In this document: piece by piece, positions 1 through 6,630 of the stretch
How the letters are laid out: each line of letters starts with the position of its first letter
Numbering within the stretch: the first letter of the stretch is position 1
From: Fidelibacterota bacterium
GTDB taxonomy: Bacteria; Fidelibacterota; UBA2242; JAFGTP01
Reading direction: 5' to 3'
NCBI GenBank assembly: GCA_021734005.1
Contig: JAIPJV010000112.1
Coordinates: 1-6,960, forward strand
DNA length: 6,960 bases
Notes under the pieces: generated by a model
The model's input: the letters and a program-made list of their open reading frames with translations, nothing else
Databases searched by the model: none
Told to the model about the DNA's origin: nothing
Position numbers and translations under genes: made by a program

Positions 1-798
1 GAAACTCTGGGTGGAGTTACTACAAAATTAATCGAACGCAATACAACCATTCCAACTAAAGAAAAAGAGGTGTTCTCTACTGCTGCTGACAATCAAACAT
101 CGGTAGAAATAAATGTTCTTCAGGGCGAACGAGAAATGGCCAAAGATAACAAAAGTATTGGCCGTTTCCATCTTGATGGAATTCCTCCTGCCCCTCGCGG
201 TGTTCCCCAGATTGAAGTAACCTTCGACATTGATGCAAATGGAACATTGAATGTTTCTGCCAAAGATAAGGGAACAGGAAAGAAACAGAGTATTCGTGTA
301 GAGACTTCCAGTGGTTTAAGTGAAGATGAAATCGATGATATGGTTGAAGAAGCCAAAAAGCACGCTGAAGAAGATAAAAAACGCAAAGAAAAGATTGAAA
401 TTCGTAATAGAGCCGATGCTCTCATTCATCAGACAGAAAAGAATCTTGATGAATATGGTGACAAACTTGATGACAGTCAAAAAAGCAAAATCCAGGATGC
501 TTTAGATGATCTCAAAAAAGCCAAAGAAGATGGCGATGAGACCAAAATCAAGGAAGCAATTGACAATATGAATAGCACCTGGTCTGAAATGGCTTCATCC
601 ATGTATCAGGGCGATCAGCAAGCTCAAGGTGGACCTGATGGTGCAGCAGGAGCCGGTGCAGCTGGCGCTGCAGGACAGCAAGCAGGCGGTCCCGGAGCTG
701 GAGCAGGCGCTCAGCAAAAGCAATCCAGCTCAACTTCCGATGAAGACCAGGAAGTTGAAGATGCTGACTTTGAAGTCGTTGATGACGATGAGGAATAA
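1..798 (+). CDS. dnaK: Chaperone protein DnaK (Hsp70), C-terminal part
   Basis: The window opens inside dnaK; the ATPase domain lies upstream of the edge. The 265 visible residues start at about the position of E402 in E. coli DnaK, just after the interdomain linker. The substrate-binding beta-sandwich is clear: ETLGGVTTKLIERNTTIPTK, VLQGERE, DGIPPAPRGVPQIEVTFDID and NVSAKDKGTGK all match Hsp70 signatures. The helical lid follows (SSGLSEDEIDDMVEEAKKHA onward). A Gly/Ala/Gln-rich disordered linker (about 615-720 in base coordinates) then leads to an acidic tail ending EVVDDDEE. DnaK is a cytoplasmic foldase that works with DnaJ and GrpE; neither partner is in view. The frame is open from base 1, so the GTG near base 70 is an internal Val codon, not a start. 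A hairpin terminator follows the TAA stop. Identity is essentially certain; promoter and heat-shock control cannot be seen. Confidence 0.98.
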   Translation, partial: ETLGGVTTKLIERNTTIPTKEKEVFSTAADNQTSVEINVLQGEREMAKDNKSIGRFHLDGIPPAPRGVPQIEVTFDIDANGTLNVSAKDKGTGKKQSIRVETSSGLSEDEIDDMVEEAKKHAEEDKKRKEKIEIRNRADALIHQTEKNLDEYGDKLDDSQKSKIQDALDDLKKAKEDGDETKIKEAIDNMNSTWSEMASSMYQGDQQAQGGPDGAAGAGAAGAAGQQAGGPGAGAGAQQKQSSSTSDEDQEVEDADFEVVDDDEE

Positions 799-832
799 TA
801 TCCTTTAAAAACAAGCCACGATTAAATAAATG

Positions 833-860
833 AAGCGGACAGTTTAGGCTGTCCGCTTTT
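833..860. terminator. Bidirectional intrinsic terminator between dnaK and the convergent methyltransferase gene
   Basis: AAGCGGACAG (833-842) pairs perfectly with CTGTCCGCTT (849-858) around a 6-base loop (TTTAGG). The plus-strand side continues with T-rich sequence (TTTTTATTTTG), as expected for a Rho-independent terminator of dnaK, whose stop is 35 bases upstream. Read on the minus strand, the same stem sits 29 bases past the methyltransferase stop and is followed by CATTTATTTAAT, so it probably serves both convergent genes, though less well in that direction. Confidence 0.88.
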
Positions 861-886
861 TATTTTGTATAATTTTTTTTGTTCAG

Positions 887-1525
887 CTAATTTTTTACAA
901 ATAGGTTGACCTGATCTGATATTTTCTTCCTTTGTAGATCATAATTTTTTGCAATCCACCGGAAAGTAGAATCCGAATAAAAACAAACATGAGTAGGATC
1001 TCTTCTATAATGCCAGCTGGAAAAGTCAATCTGCTCAGTTCTCAAACGGGTCATGATTCCCAGAAAGCCATCAGGCTTGAGCATATTAATTAATTGTTCA
1101 AACTCAGGACCGGGGCAGACAAAATGCTCGACAACTTCAGTACAGGTAATAAAATCGTATTTCTTTTTATAGATAATTTTACGCGGTTCATAAAAAGGAT
1201 CATAAATATCCATTTTATAGCCCTTTTCCTCCAGCATCTGATCCAGAACAGGCCCCGGACCACTTCCATAATCCAAACCTTCTGCAGGCTGGTTAACATT
1301 ATCCAGAATTGCATTTAGCATTCCGGAAAGAAACTGACGGTAATTCTCATCTTCAGGATCATTTTCATGCAGGTCATACCGCTTTTTTTCTTCTTCACGC
1401 GAAAGGTGACATTTTCGGGGTAAAAAAACCAGATCGCAATTGGAACATATTTGGTATTGTTTATTGTCAACTTTCTGAAATAATCGGATTTTTTCGCTTA
1501 AGCATAGCGGGCAATTATTCTGCAT
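887..1525 (-). CDS. Zinc-ribbon class I SAM-dependent methyltransferase
   Basis: This 212-residue protein should transfer a methyl group from S-adenosylmethionine; the substrate is not evident. The N-terminus has two CxxC pairs (C5/C8 and C27/C30) spaced like a small zinc ribbon. The Rossmann core follows: motif I LDYGSGPGP (84-92), the acidic post-I turn DIYDPFY (106-112) and the motif ITCTEVVEHF (126-135), then LKPDGFLGIMT (149-159). The C-terminal signature WHYRRDPTHVCFY (171-183) is typical of a subfamily annotated simply as class I SAM-dependent methyltransferase, which I recall as common in marine Gammaproteobacteria. No TM segment or signal peptide is seen, so it is probably cytoplasmic. 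The ATG start gives the expected CPLC-type N-terminus, but its Shine-Dalgarno is weak. A five-codon frame with its own GGG-containing SD ends two bases before it. The gene is alone on its strand, convergent to dnaK. The family call is firm and the function open. Confidence 0.9.
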   Translation of the reverse strand: MQNNCPLCLSEKIRLFQKVDNKQYQICSNCDLVFLPRKCHLSREEEKKRYDLHENDPEDENYRQFLSGMLNAILDNVNQPAEGLDYGSGPGPVLDQMLEEKGYKMDIYDPFYEPRKIIYKKKYDFITCTEVVEHFVCPGPEFEQLINMLKPDGFLGIMTRLRTEQIDFSSWHYRRDPTHVCFYSDSTFRWIAKNYDLQRKKISDQVNLFVKN

Positions 1526-1811
1526 AATTATCCAAGTTTTTCCATTTTATCCCTTTTTGAGAAGATATTTTGTTCATCTACATTCCGGAGTTAATCTATA
1601 TATTTGAAGGCAATATTAAAACATTTTTTTTCGGTAAATTATTTGATAAAGCTCTGATTTAATTCCATATAAGACTTTGATCTAATTATCCCGGCTCAGA
1701 ATGGAACAATTCTCCAATCATTTTGTAAAAAGTTTGCTATTTAATTTTTAAAATATTTCTGATAAATTAAGAGCCGATTATTTGAAAATTTAAGATTAAA
1801 CGGAGGGTCAA
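1526..1811. other. Divergent intergenic region between the methyltransferase and TPR lipoprotein genes
   Basis: This strongly AT-rich spacer lies between two genes transcribed away from each other, so it should hold both promoters. I see many A/T tracts (for example around 1622-1631 and 1743-1754) but could not place a -35/-10 pair with good spacing on either strand. A TATATTTG at 1599-1606 fits the Bacteroidota TAnnTTTG -7 element, but no TTTG lies at the right distance. There is no open frame of note, tRNA-like fold or long repeat. Confidence 0.6.
1802..1807 (+). promoter_or_regulatory. Strong Shine-Dalgarno of the TPR lipoprotein gene
   Basis: GGAGGG lies 4 bases before the ATG at 1812 and fixes that start. 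It shows that this organism uses canonical Shine-Dalgarno sequences, which makes their absence before the DUF58 and BatD-like genes noticeable. Confidence 0.85.
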
Positions 1812-2309
1812 ATGTTTAAAAGATCTGTTATCCTAATCGTAGGATTGTTATTACTAATCAGTTGTGGTGGACCACAAAAAGATGCCAGCGGTTATTGGGA
1901 ATCTGCCCAGGCTTTGGCTGATGTTGGAAATTATGAGGGTGCAATTGATCAATATAATAAAATTTTGGAGTATTTTCCATCTGATTCCCTGGCTCCCAAG
2001 TCTCTTTTGAGAATTGGTGAAATCAAACGCTCTAATACCAATGAATTCAAAGGAGCCATCCAAACCTACCAAAAATTCATCAATAAATATCCTGAAAGTC
2101 CAAGCACAGCCAATGCAATGTTTATGATTGGCTATGTTTATGCTAATGATCTACAAAACTTAGAAAAAGCCAAACAGGCTTATAAAGATTTTCTAGCAAA
2201 ATTTTCTGATCATGAATTAGCACCTTCTGCTAAATGGGAACTAAAGAACCTGGGAAAAAATCTGGAGGATGTAATCCAGGCTGACCAGTTGAGCGAAAAG
2301 AAAGAATAA
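1812..2309 (+). CDS. TPR-containing lipoprotein (BamD/YbgF-like fold)
   Basis: This 165-residue lipoprotein has a basic N-region (FKR), a hydrophobic stretch (residues 6-16) and the lipobox LISC with Cys18 as the lipidated residue. The residues after Cys are GGP, with no Asp at +2, so the outer membrane is the likelier destination. The mature part is built of TPR-type helical hairpins: ADVGNYEGAIDQYNKILEYF, then FKGAIQTYQKFINKYPES, then LEKAKQAYKDFLAKF, each ending in the F/YP-type turn seen in BamD, YbgF/CpoB and tol-pal-associated proteins. It is shorter than BamD (about 245 residues), so it is probably a scaffold lipoprotein rather than BamD itself. Its stop is 27 bases before the moxR-type ATPase start, which suggests co-transcription with the Bat-like genes. 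TPR proteins are also frequent in Bat operons (BatC/BatE), but this one is anchored by lipid. The exact role is unknown. Confidence 0.9.
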   Translation: MFKRSVILIVGLLLLISCGGPQKDASGYWESAQALADVGNYEGAIDQYNKILEYFPSDSLAPKSLLRIGEIKRSNTNEFKGAIQTYQKFINKYPESPSTANAMFMIGYVYANDLQNLEKAKQAYKDFLAKFSDHELAPSAKWELKNLGKNLEDVIQADQLSEKKE

Positions 2310-2336
2310 TTCAGATAAATAATGAGGTTGTAATAA

Positions 2337-3329
2337 ATGTCCTTCAACTTATCGGAACTTAACAAAAAAATTGAAGATGAGAGCAGTTTTGTAGAAAATC
2401 TCCAGAATGAAATGCATAAAACCATTGTTGGCCAAAATCAGATGATTGACAGGCTGATAATGGGACTACTCTGCAATGGTCATATTCTTCTTGAAGGAGT
2501 ACCGGGCCTGGCAAAATCATTAACTGTCAGCACCCTGGCTCAGACAATGGATGCTTCTTTCAATCGTATCCAATTCACTCCCGATCTACTCCCAGCCGAC
2601 TTGATCGGTACTCTAATATATAATCAGAAAACAGCAGAATTTGAAACCAAAAAAGGGCCCATTTTCAATAATATAATCCTGGCTGATGAGATCAACCGCT
2701 CGCCTGCAAAAGTACAATCTGCCCTCCTGGAAGGTATGCAGGAACGCCAGGTTTCAATTGGCGATCAGACCTTTAAACTTGATGATCCCTTTCTTGTTCT
2801 GGCTACACAAAATCCATTGGAACAGGAAGGAACTTATCCTCTCCCTGAAGCCCAGGTTGACCGCTTTCTATTCAAAGTAATTGTTTCCTATCCCAGCAAA
2901 AAGGAAGAACTCCAGATCATTGACAGGATGGCCAAAACTGAAGTCGTTAATGAAGTTTCTAAAGTTGTGGATCCTGAAGCAATTAAAAAAGCCCGAAAAA
3001 CTGTCAATGAAGTTTATATTGATGAGAAAATTCACAATTATATTGTTGACCTTGTTTTTGCGACCCGGGAACCGGAAGAGTATGATCTCAATGAATTGAA
3101 AAACTTTATCAATACTGGTGCTTCTCCCCGGGCATCAATCTATCTTTCCCTGGCAGGAAAAGCCCGGGCCTTTATGGAAGGCCGAGGATTTGTTACGCCG
3201 GAAGATATTCGGGAAATTATTTATGATATAATGCGTCATCGAATCATCCCGACTTTTGAAGCTGAGGCTGAAGAAGTCACAACTGAAGACATTATAAAAA
3301 GAGTTGTAGAAACTGTGGAAGTGCCCTAA
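2337..3329 (+). CDS. MoxR-family AAA+ ATPase
   Basis: This 330-residue protein is the usual length for MoxR proteins: cytoplasmic ATPases that act as chaperone-like remodellers, typically of partner proteins with VWA/MIDAS domains encoded next door. Visible motifs are Walker A GVPGLAKS (54-61), Walker B IILADEIN (113-120) with D117/E118, the helix RSPAKVQSALLEGMQERQV (121-139) typical of the family, sensor 1 around ATQNP (156-160), the arginine-finger segment EAQVDRF (171-177) and sensor 2 GASPRA (261-266). All key residues are intact, so it should be active. The ATG start has GAGG at 2324-2327, 9 bases upstream. It lies downstream of the TPR lipoprotein and 80 bases upstream of the DUF58 gene, the classic MoxR-DUF58 pairing. 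The family assignment is secure; the cellular process (envelope stress, aerotolerance, metal insertion) cannot be read from sequence. Confidence 0.96.
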   Translation: MSFNLSELNKKIEDESSFVENLQNEMHKTIVGQNQMIDRLIMGLLCNGHILLEGVPGLAKSLTVSTLAQTMDASFNRIQFTPDLLPADLIGTLIYNQKTAEFETKKGPIFNNIILADEINRSPAKVQSALLEGMQERQVSIGDQTFKLDDPFLVLATQNPLEQEGTYPLPEAQVDRFLFKVIVSYPSKKEELQIIDRMAKTEVVNEVSKVVDPEAIKKARKTVNEVYIDEKIHNYIVDLVFATREPEEYDLNELKNFINTGASPRASIYLSLAGKARAFMEGRGFVTPEDIREIIYDIMRHRIIPTFEAEAEEVTTEDIIKRVVETVEVP

Positions 3330-3409
3330 GCTTGAGAATCAGGATTTTAAAAAGTTAATGATTAATAAAAAATCAGGGCAAAATTAACAAATCTCGAAAA
3401 TATCTATAT

Positions 3410-4288
3410 ATGATACCACGTGAAATTCTAAAAAAAGTTAAGCTCATAGAACTCCAGACCCGCAAACTGGTTGACGACGTCTTTAGCGGAGAATATCATT
3501 CCGTTTTTAAGGGTCAGGGGATGGAATTTTCTGAGGTACGGGAATACGTGGTTGGTGATGATATCAGAAATATTGACTGGAATGTAACAGCCCGCAACAA
3601 TCATCCTTATGTAAAAGTTTACGAAGAAGAGCGCGAATTAACAGTAATGCTGGCTGTTGATGCTTCTGGTTCAGGTAACTTTGGCTCTAATGAAAAATTC
3701 AAATCAGAAATTGCTGCTGAGATCAGCGCTCTCCTGGCCTTTTCAGCAATCAGGAATAATGACAAAGTAGGTCTGCTGATTTTTACTGACAAAATTGAAA
3801 AATATATTCCACCGCAAAAAGGCCGCAGTCATGTTTTACGGGTTATCAGAGAAATCCTATACTTCAAGCCCAAATCACGTCAAACTGACATTAATACAGG
3901 CCTTGAGCACCTATTGAACGGTCTTAAACGCCACAGTATAGTATTTCTTCTATCGGATTTTGAAGATCAAGGCTATTTTCAAGCCCTAAAAATTCTAAAT
4001 AAAAAACATGATGCTATTGCAATTCATACTGTAGATCAGCGGGAAAAAAATATCCCCGATCTGGGATTGGTCACTTTTCAGGATCCTGAGACAGGCCAAA
4101 AAATAACGATCAATACCAGCGATAAACAATCAAAGCAAAAATATATAGATTATATTGAAGAGAAACGTAACAAATTCGTTGAAAAGGCCAATCGAATAAA
4201 TCTGGATCACATAGAAATCGATGTTTCCCAATCCTATATAAAACCTCTGGTCAGCTTCTTTAAAACCAGAGCCCAACGTTTAAAATAA
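3410..4288 (+). CDS. DUF58 protein with complete MIDAS (VWA-like) domain
   Basis: This 292-residue protein belongs to the DUF58 family, the regular genetic partner of MoxR ATPases. The N-terminus IPREILKKVKLIELQTRKLV and the signatures DVFSGEYHSVFKGQGMEF (23-40), EVREYVVGDDIRNIDWN (42-58) and the VTAR motif that follows are the family hallmark. The VWA-like half carries a full metal-ion-dependent adhesion site: D84-x-S86-x-S88 in VDASGSG, T159 in RQTD and D183 in LLSDFED. Unlike many DUF58 proteins it has no N-terminal TM segments, so it is a cytoplasmic, soluble version. I chose the ATG at 3410 because it reproduces the usual family N-terminus, even though I see no Shine-Dalgarno in front of it. 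The BatD-like gene begins 11 bases after its stop. MoxR probably remodels or loads this protein through the MIDAS site (family knowledge plus context, not shown here). Confidence 0.94.
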   Translation: MIPREILKKVKLIELQTRKLVDDVFSGEYHSVFKGQGMEFSEVREYVVGDDIRNIDWNVTARNNHPYVKVYEEERELTVMLAVDASGSGNFGSNEKFKSEIAAEISALLAFSAIRNNDKVGLLIFTDKIEKYIPPQKGRSHVLRVIREILYFKPKSRQTDINTGLEHLLNGLKRHSIVFLLSDFEDQGYFQALKILNKKHDAIAIHTVDQREKNIPDLGLVTFQDPETGQKITINTSDKQSKQKYIDYIEEKRNKFVEKANRINLDHIEIDVSQSYIKPLVSFFKTRAQRLK

Positions 4289-4299
4289 TAAGTACTTTC

Positions 4300-5325
4300 A
4301 TGAATAAATTTATGAACAATAAAAGAGCCAAATCATTTTTTTCCCGTACCCTCAATTTTGCTTTTATTATCCTATTTTTTGCTATTTTATCTAATAATCA
4401 TGTTTTTGCTGATGGTGAAATGGTCACCCGGGTTGATACAACTATCGCTACAATTGGTGATCATATAAATCTCACAATAAATATTCAACATGAAAAAGAG
4501 CAACAGGTAAAATTTCCAGACAGTGAAGAATTCGGCAAATTCCAGGTTCTGGATCGATCTACTACTCAGAAAGAATTGAAAAATTTACTCCAATCTCAAG
4601 CCCATTATAAAATAACAACTTTTGATACTGGCAAGGTAAAAATTCCTCCTCTGGCAGTCAAAGTTTCGTCCAAAACAGATTCCAGTCAGGCTCTCGTTTA
4701 CAAAAGTGATTCAATCTGCATTAATGTTATCTCAGTCCTAACTCCCAATGCCAGTCAGGAAAAAGATATTAAAGGCCCCTTCCCTATTCGCACAATTATC
4801 CCCTGGGAAACTATAATTTTTGCTGCTCTATTTATTCTCTTCAGTTTGGGTCTCTATTTAAGTATCTGGCAATGGCGCAAAAAAAATAATAAAACGCAAA
4901 AGGTGGAAGAAGATTATCTGAAACCGCCTCATTCAGTTGCCTTTCAGAGGTTAAAAAAACTGCGTGAGGAAACCAATTTTTCTGACAAAGAATCGCTGAA
5001 AATATTTTATTTCAAATTGTCGGAAATAGTGCGCCAGTATCTGGAAAGAAGATTCTTCATCTATGCTCTGGAAATGTCAACTTCTGAGATTATTGAATCT
5101 TCCCACTATTTTGATCTGGATCAAGATATAATTGATGATCTTCACGAAATTCTACGGGCTATAGATATTTACAAATATGCTAACCAGCCTTCTGACCGTA
5201 GTACTGCCCTTCAGTACTGGCAAAATATCCACGACTGGATAAAAGAGACCAAACATGATCCCTTTTATTCTGATCGCTCTGGCCTTACTGAAACAATTGA
5301 AGAAATGCAGGCCAATCAAAATTAA
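4300..5325 (+). CDS. BatD-like single-pass membrane protein
   Basis: This 341-residue protein has an N-terminal signal sequence (basic residues 8-16, hydrophobic 20-30, likely cleavage after VFA at 37), an extracytoplasmic beta-rich domain (about 38-155), the BatD-type approach DIKGPFPI (156-163), one TM helix (about 168-191) with positive residues after it (WRKKNNK), and a helical cytoplasmic C-terminal domain (193-341). The TIGDHINLTINI segment, the two-domain plan and the position after MoxR-DUF58 fit BatD/oxygen-tolerance and related DUF4381-type proteins, but it is shorter than full BatD (often above 500 residues), so 'BatD-like' is the safe name. It could bring the DUF58/MoxR pair to the membrane through its cytoplasmic domain. 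The ATG at 4300 has no Shine-Dalgarno; another ATG at 4312 is possible, as it would keep the whole signal core. No VWA gene (BatA/BatB) follows on this strand. Confidence 0.82.
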   Translation: MNKFMNNKRAKSFFSRTLNFAFIILFFAILSNNHVFADGEMVTRVDTTIATIGDHINLTINIQHEKEQQVKFPDSEEFGKFQVLDRSTTQKELKNLLQSQAHYKITTFDTGKVKIPPLAVKVSSKTDSSQALVYKSDSICINVISVLTPNASQEKDIKGPFPIRTIIPWETIIFAALFILFSLGLYLSIWQWRKKNNKTQKVEEDYLKPPHSVAFQRLKKLREETNFSDKESLKIFYFKLSEIVRQYLERRFFIYALEMSTSEIIESSHYFDLDQDIIDDLHEILRAIDIYKYANQPSDRSTALQYWQNIHDWIKETKHDPFYSDRSGLTETIEEMQANQN

Positions 5326-5647
5326 CTTTCCTGGTACTCTAAGAATTTTATGATCTATAAATCTTAAGTTGGAAAATGATTCCAATAATTTCCAAACTAC
5401 TAAGAAAATTTTTATAGATTTCCATACCCATTAAAATTCCGCGGATTGAGAGTAGCATCAGACTTAAGACTGGTGGATAAAGTTTTTCCAAAACCAAAAA
5501 CCAGCCTACTGTAGTAGGCTTCCAAAAATTCTGGAATTGGGCCAGAGGATATTTTCATAAGGGAAATTTTTCTTTTTCTACACCATGTTAAGAACATAGT
5601 GCTAATTTCAAAATATTCAAATACATAATAAATATTGTAGAACCATT
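5326..5647. other. 322-bp convergent intergenic region, no confident gene
   Basis: This spacer separates the end of the plus-strand Bat-like cluster from the end of the minus-strand dehydrogenase gene. I expect terminators here but find no textbook one. There is a weak stem TTGGAAA/TTTCCAA (5369-5375 with 5389-5395) without a T-tract, and a better palindrome at 5503-5520. Two overlapping minus-strand frames stay open: 5412-5597 from an ATG (61 residues) and 5348-5554 stop-to-stop (68 residues, hydrophobic, first Met only midway). Neither has a Shine-Dalgarno or a recognisable motif. They could be chance or the worn remains of one gene split by a frameshift. Confidence 0.55.
5503..5520. repeat. 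Inverted repeat, possible weak terminator of the dehydrogenase gene
   Basis: AGCCTAC (5503-5509) and GTAGGCT (5514-5520) form a perfect 7-bp stem around TGTA. Read on the minus strand it is followed by GGTTTTTGGTTTTGG, a broken T-tract, and it lies about 128 bases past the dehydrogenase stop. It may be a weak terminator for that gene; on the plus strand no T-run follows. It is too short to call a mobile-element end. Confidence 0.5.
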
Positions 5648-6619
5648 TTATTTATCATAAATATTTGAATTGACTACATTTTCCGGTTTTTGTCCGGATA
5701 AAACGTCGATTATACTTTCAGCAGCCATTTCTGCCATTTTATTGCGGGTCTTATCCGTAGCAGAACCAATATGGGGAGTCAGGATAACATTATCAAGATT
5801 TAATAATTGCGGATGTACTTTGGGCTCCTCCTCGAAAACATCCAGAGCAGCACCAGCAATCCAATTTTCCTGAAGGGCGCGGGCCAGTATTTTTTCATTA
5901 ATCACGGGTCCCCGGGCTGTATTTATCAGGAAAGCATTATTTTTCATCAATCTTAACTCATCAGCATCAATCATATAATGGGTCTCATCGGTGAGAGGAA
6001 CATGTAAGGATACAAAATCCGATTCTTTCAACAAATTATCCAGACCAACTTTAAGGGCCCCGGTTTCTTTTTCAAAATCTTCCTTTTGGCTTCTGCTATG
6101 ATATAGAACTTTCATATCAAATCCGGCCGCTCTTCGGGCTGTGGCCTGGCCTATGCGTCCCGCTCCAATTATGCCCAGAGTTTTGCCATATATATCGCTA
6201 CCGAAGTGCAATTCAGGCGCCCAGCCTTTAAATTTTCCTGCTCGTGTGTATTTATCAGCTTCGACAACTCTCCTGGAAATTGCCATAAGCAGAGACCAGG
6301 CTAGATCGGCAGTAGTGTCAGTTAGTACTCCCGGAGTATTTGTGACAACTACATTATTATTGGTTGCTGCTTCAATATCGACATTATTGAATCCAACAGC
6401 ATAATTTGCAATGATCTTTAAGCCTGGATGAGATTTCAGAAAATCAGCATCTATGTTATCAGCCAGCATTGCCAAAACGGCATCAGCATCAGAGGCTAGA
6501 TTGTTCAATTCCTCATGTTTTAGATTGCGATCTTCCTGATTTATAGTTAACTGAGCATTGAAATTCTTTAATTTACGAAGTCCTGGTTCGGGAATTTTCC
6601 TGGTAACTAATATTTTCAT
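5648..6619 (-). CDS. D-2-hydroxyacid dehydrogenase (glyoxylate/hydroxypyruvate reductase type)
   Basis: This 323-residue cytoplasmic enzyme should reduce glyoxylate or hydroxypyruvate to glycolate or D-glycerate (or run in reverse) with NAD(P)H. The fold is complete: the substrate-side motif NYAVGFNNVD (72-81), NTPGVLTDTTADL (94-106), the nucleotide-binding loop GAGRIG (152-157), and the catalytic triad R236 in NTARGPV, E265 in DVFEEEP and H283 in TPHIGSAT. After the second beta strand the protein reads HSRS (174-177) instead of an acidic residue, which points to NADP(H) rather than strict NAD use. Closest in style are GyaR/GHRPR-like proteins; other 2-ketoacid specificities remain possible because substrate choice is hard to read from motifs. 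Start: GGAGG at 6624-6628 lies four bases before the ATG and fits well. An upstream terminator ends almost at this Shine-Dalgarno, so expression may depend on read-through or antitermination. Family call is very firm, substrate less so. Confidence 0.95.
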   Translation of the reverse strand: MKILVTRKIPEPGLRKLKNFNAQLTINQEDRNLKHEELNNLASDADAVLAMLADNIDADFLKSHPGLKIIANYAVGFNNVDIEAATNNNVVVTNTPGVLTDTTADLAWSLLMAISRRVVEADKYTRAGKFKGWAPELHFGSDIYGKTLGIIGAGRIGQATARRAAGFDMKVLYHSRSQKEDFEKETGALKVGLDNLLKESDFVSLHVPLTDETHYMIDADELRLMKNNAFLINTARGPVINEKILARALQENWIAGAALDVFEEEPKVHPQLLNLDNVILTPHIGSATDKTRNKMAEMAAESIIDVLSGQKPENVVNSNIYDK

Positions 6620-6623
6620 AATA

Positions 6624-6628
6624 CCTCC
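6624..6628 (-). promoter_or_regulatory. Shine-Dalgarno of the dehydrogenase gene, abutting a terminator
   Basis: On the minus strand GGAGG is followed by TATT and then the ATG at 6619. The U-tract of the upstream terminator ends at 6631, only two bases before this site, so hairpin, U-tract and ribosome-binding site are contiguous. Confidence 0.88.
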
Positions 6629-6630
6629 AT

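Noticed and set aside
120..814. Open frames antisense to, and in another frame of, dnaK
   Set aside because: They overlap a certain DnaK frame, have biased shadow composition and no ribosome-binding site.
1090..1527. Other-frame open stretches on both strands within the methyltransferase gene
   Set aside because: They are shadows of a gene with full family motifs; none carries motifs or a start signal of its own.
1599..1606. TATATTTG as a Bacteroidota-type -7 promoter element
   Set aside because: The nearest upstream TTTG (1569-1572) is 26 bases away, beyond the expected spacing, and such words are common in AT-rich DNA.
2210..2425. Minus-strand frame across the lipoprotein-moxR junction
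   Set aside because: It lies opposite two well-supported genes and has no recognisable features.
5369..5395. TTGGAAA/TTTCCAA inverted repeat as terminator of the BatD-like gene
   Set aside because: The stem is short and AT-rich, with a 13-base loop and no T-tract after it.
5503..5520. Palindrome as an operator or mobile-element end
   Set aside because: Single copy in the window, no flanking direct repeats and no transposase nearby; at most a weak terminator.
6141..6404. Plus-strand frame within the dehydrogenase gene
   Set aside because: It is antisense to a complete dehydrogenase with all catalytic residues and has no start signal.
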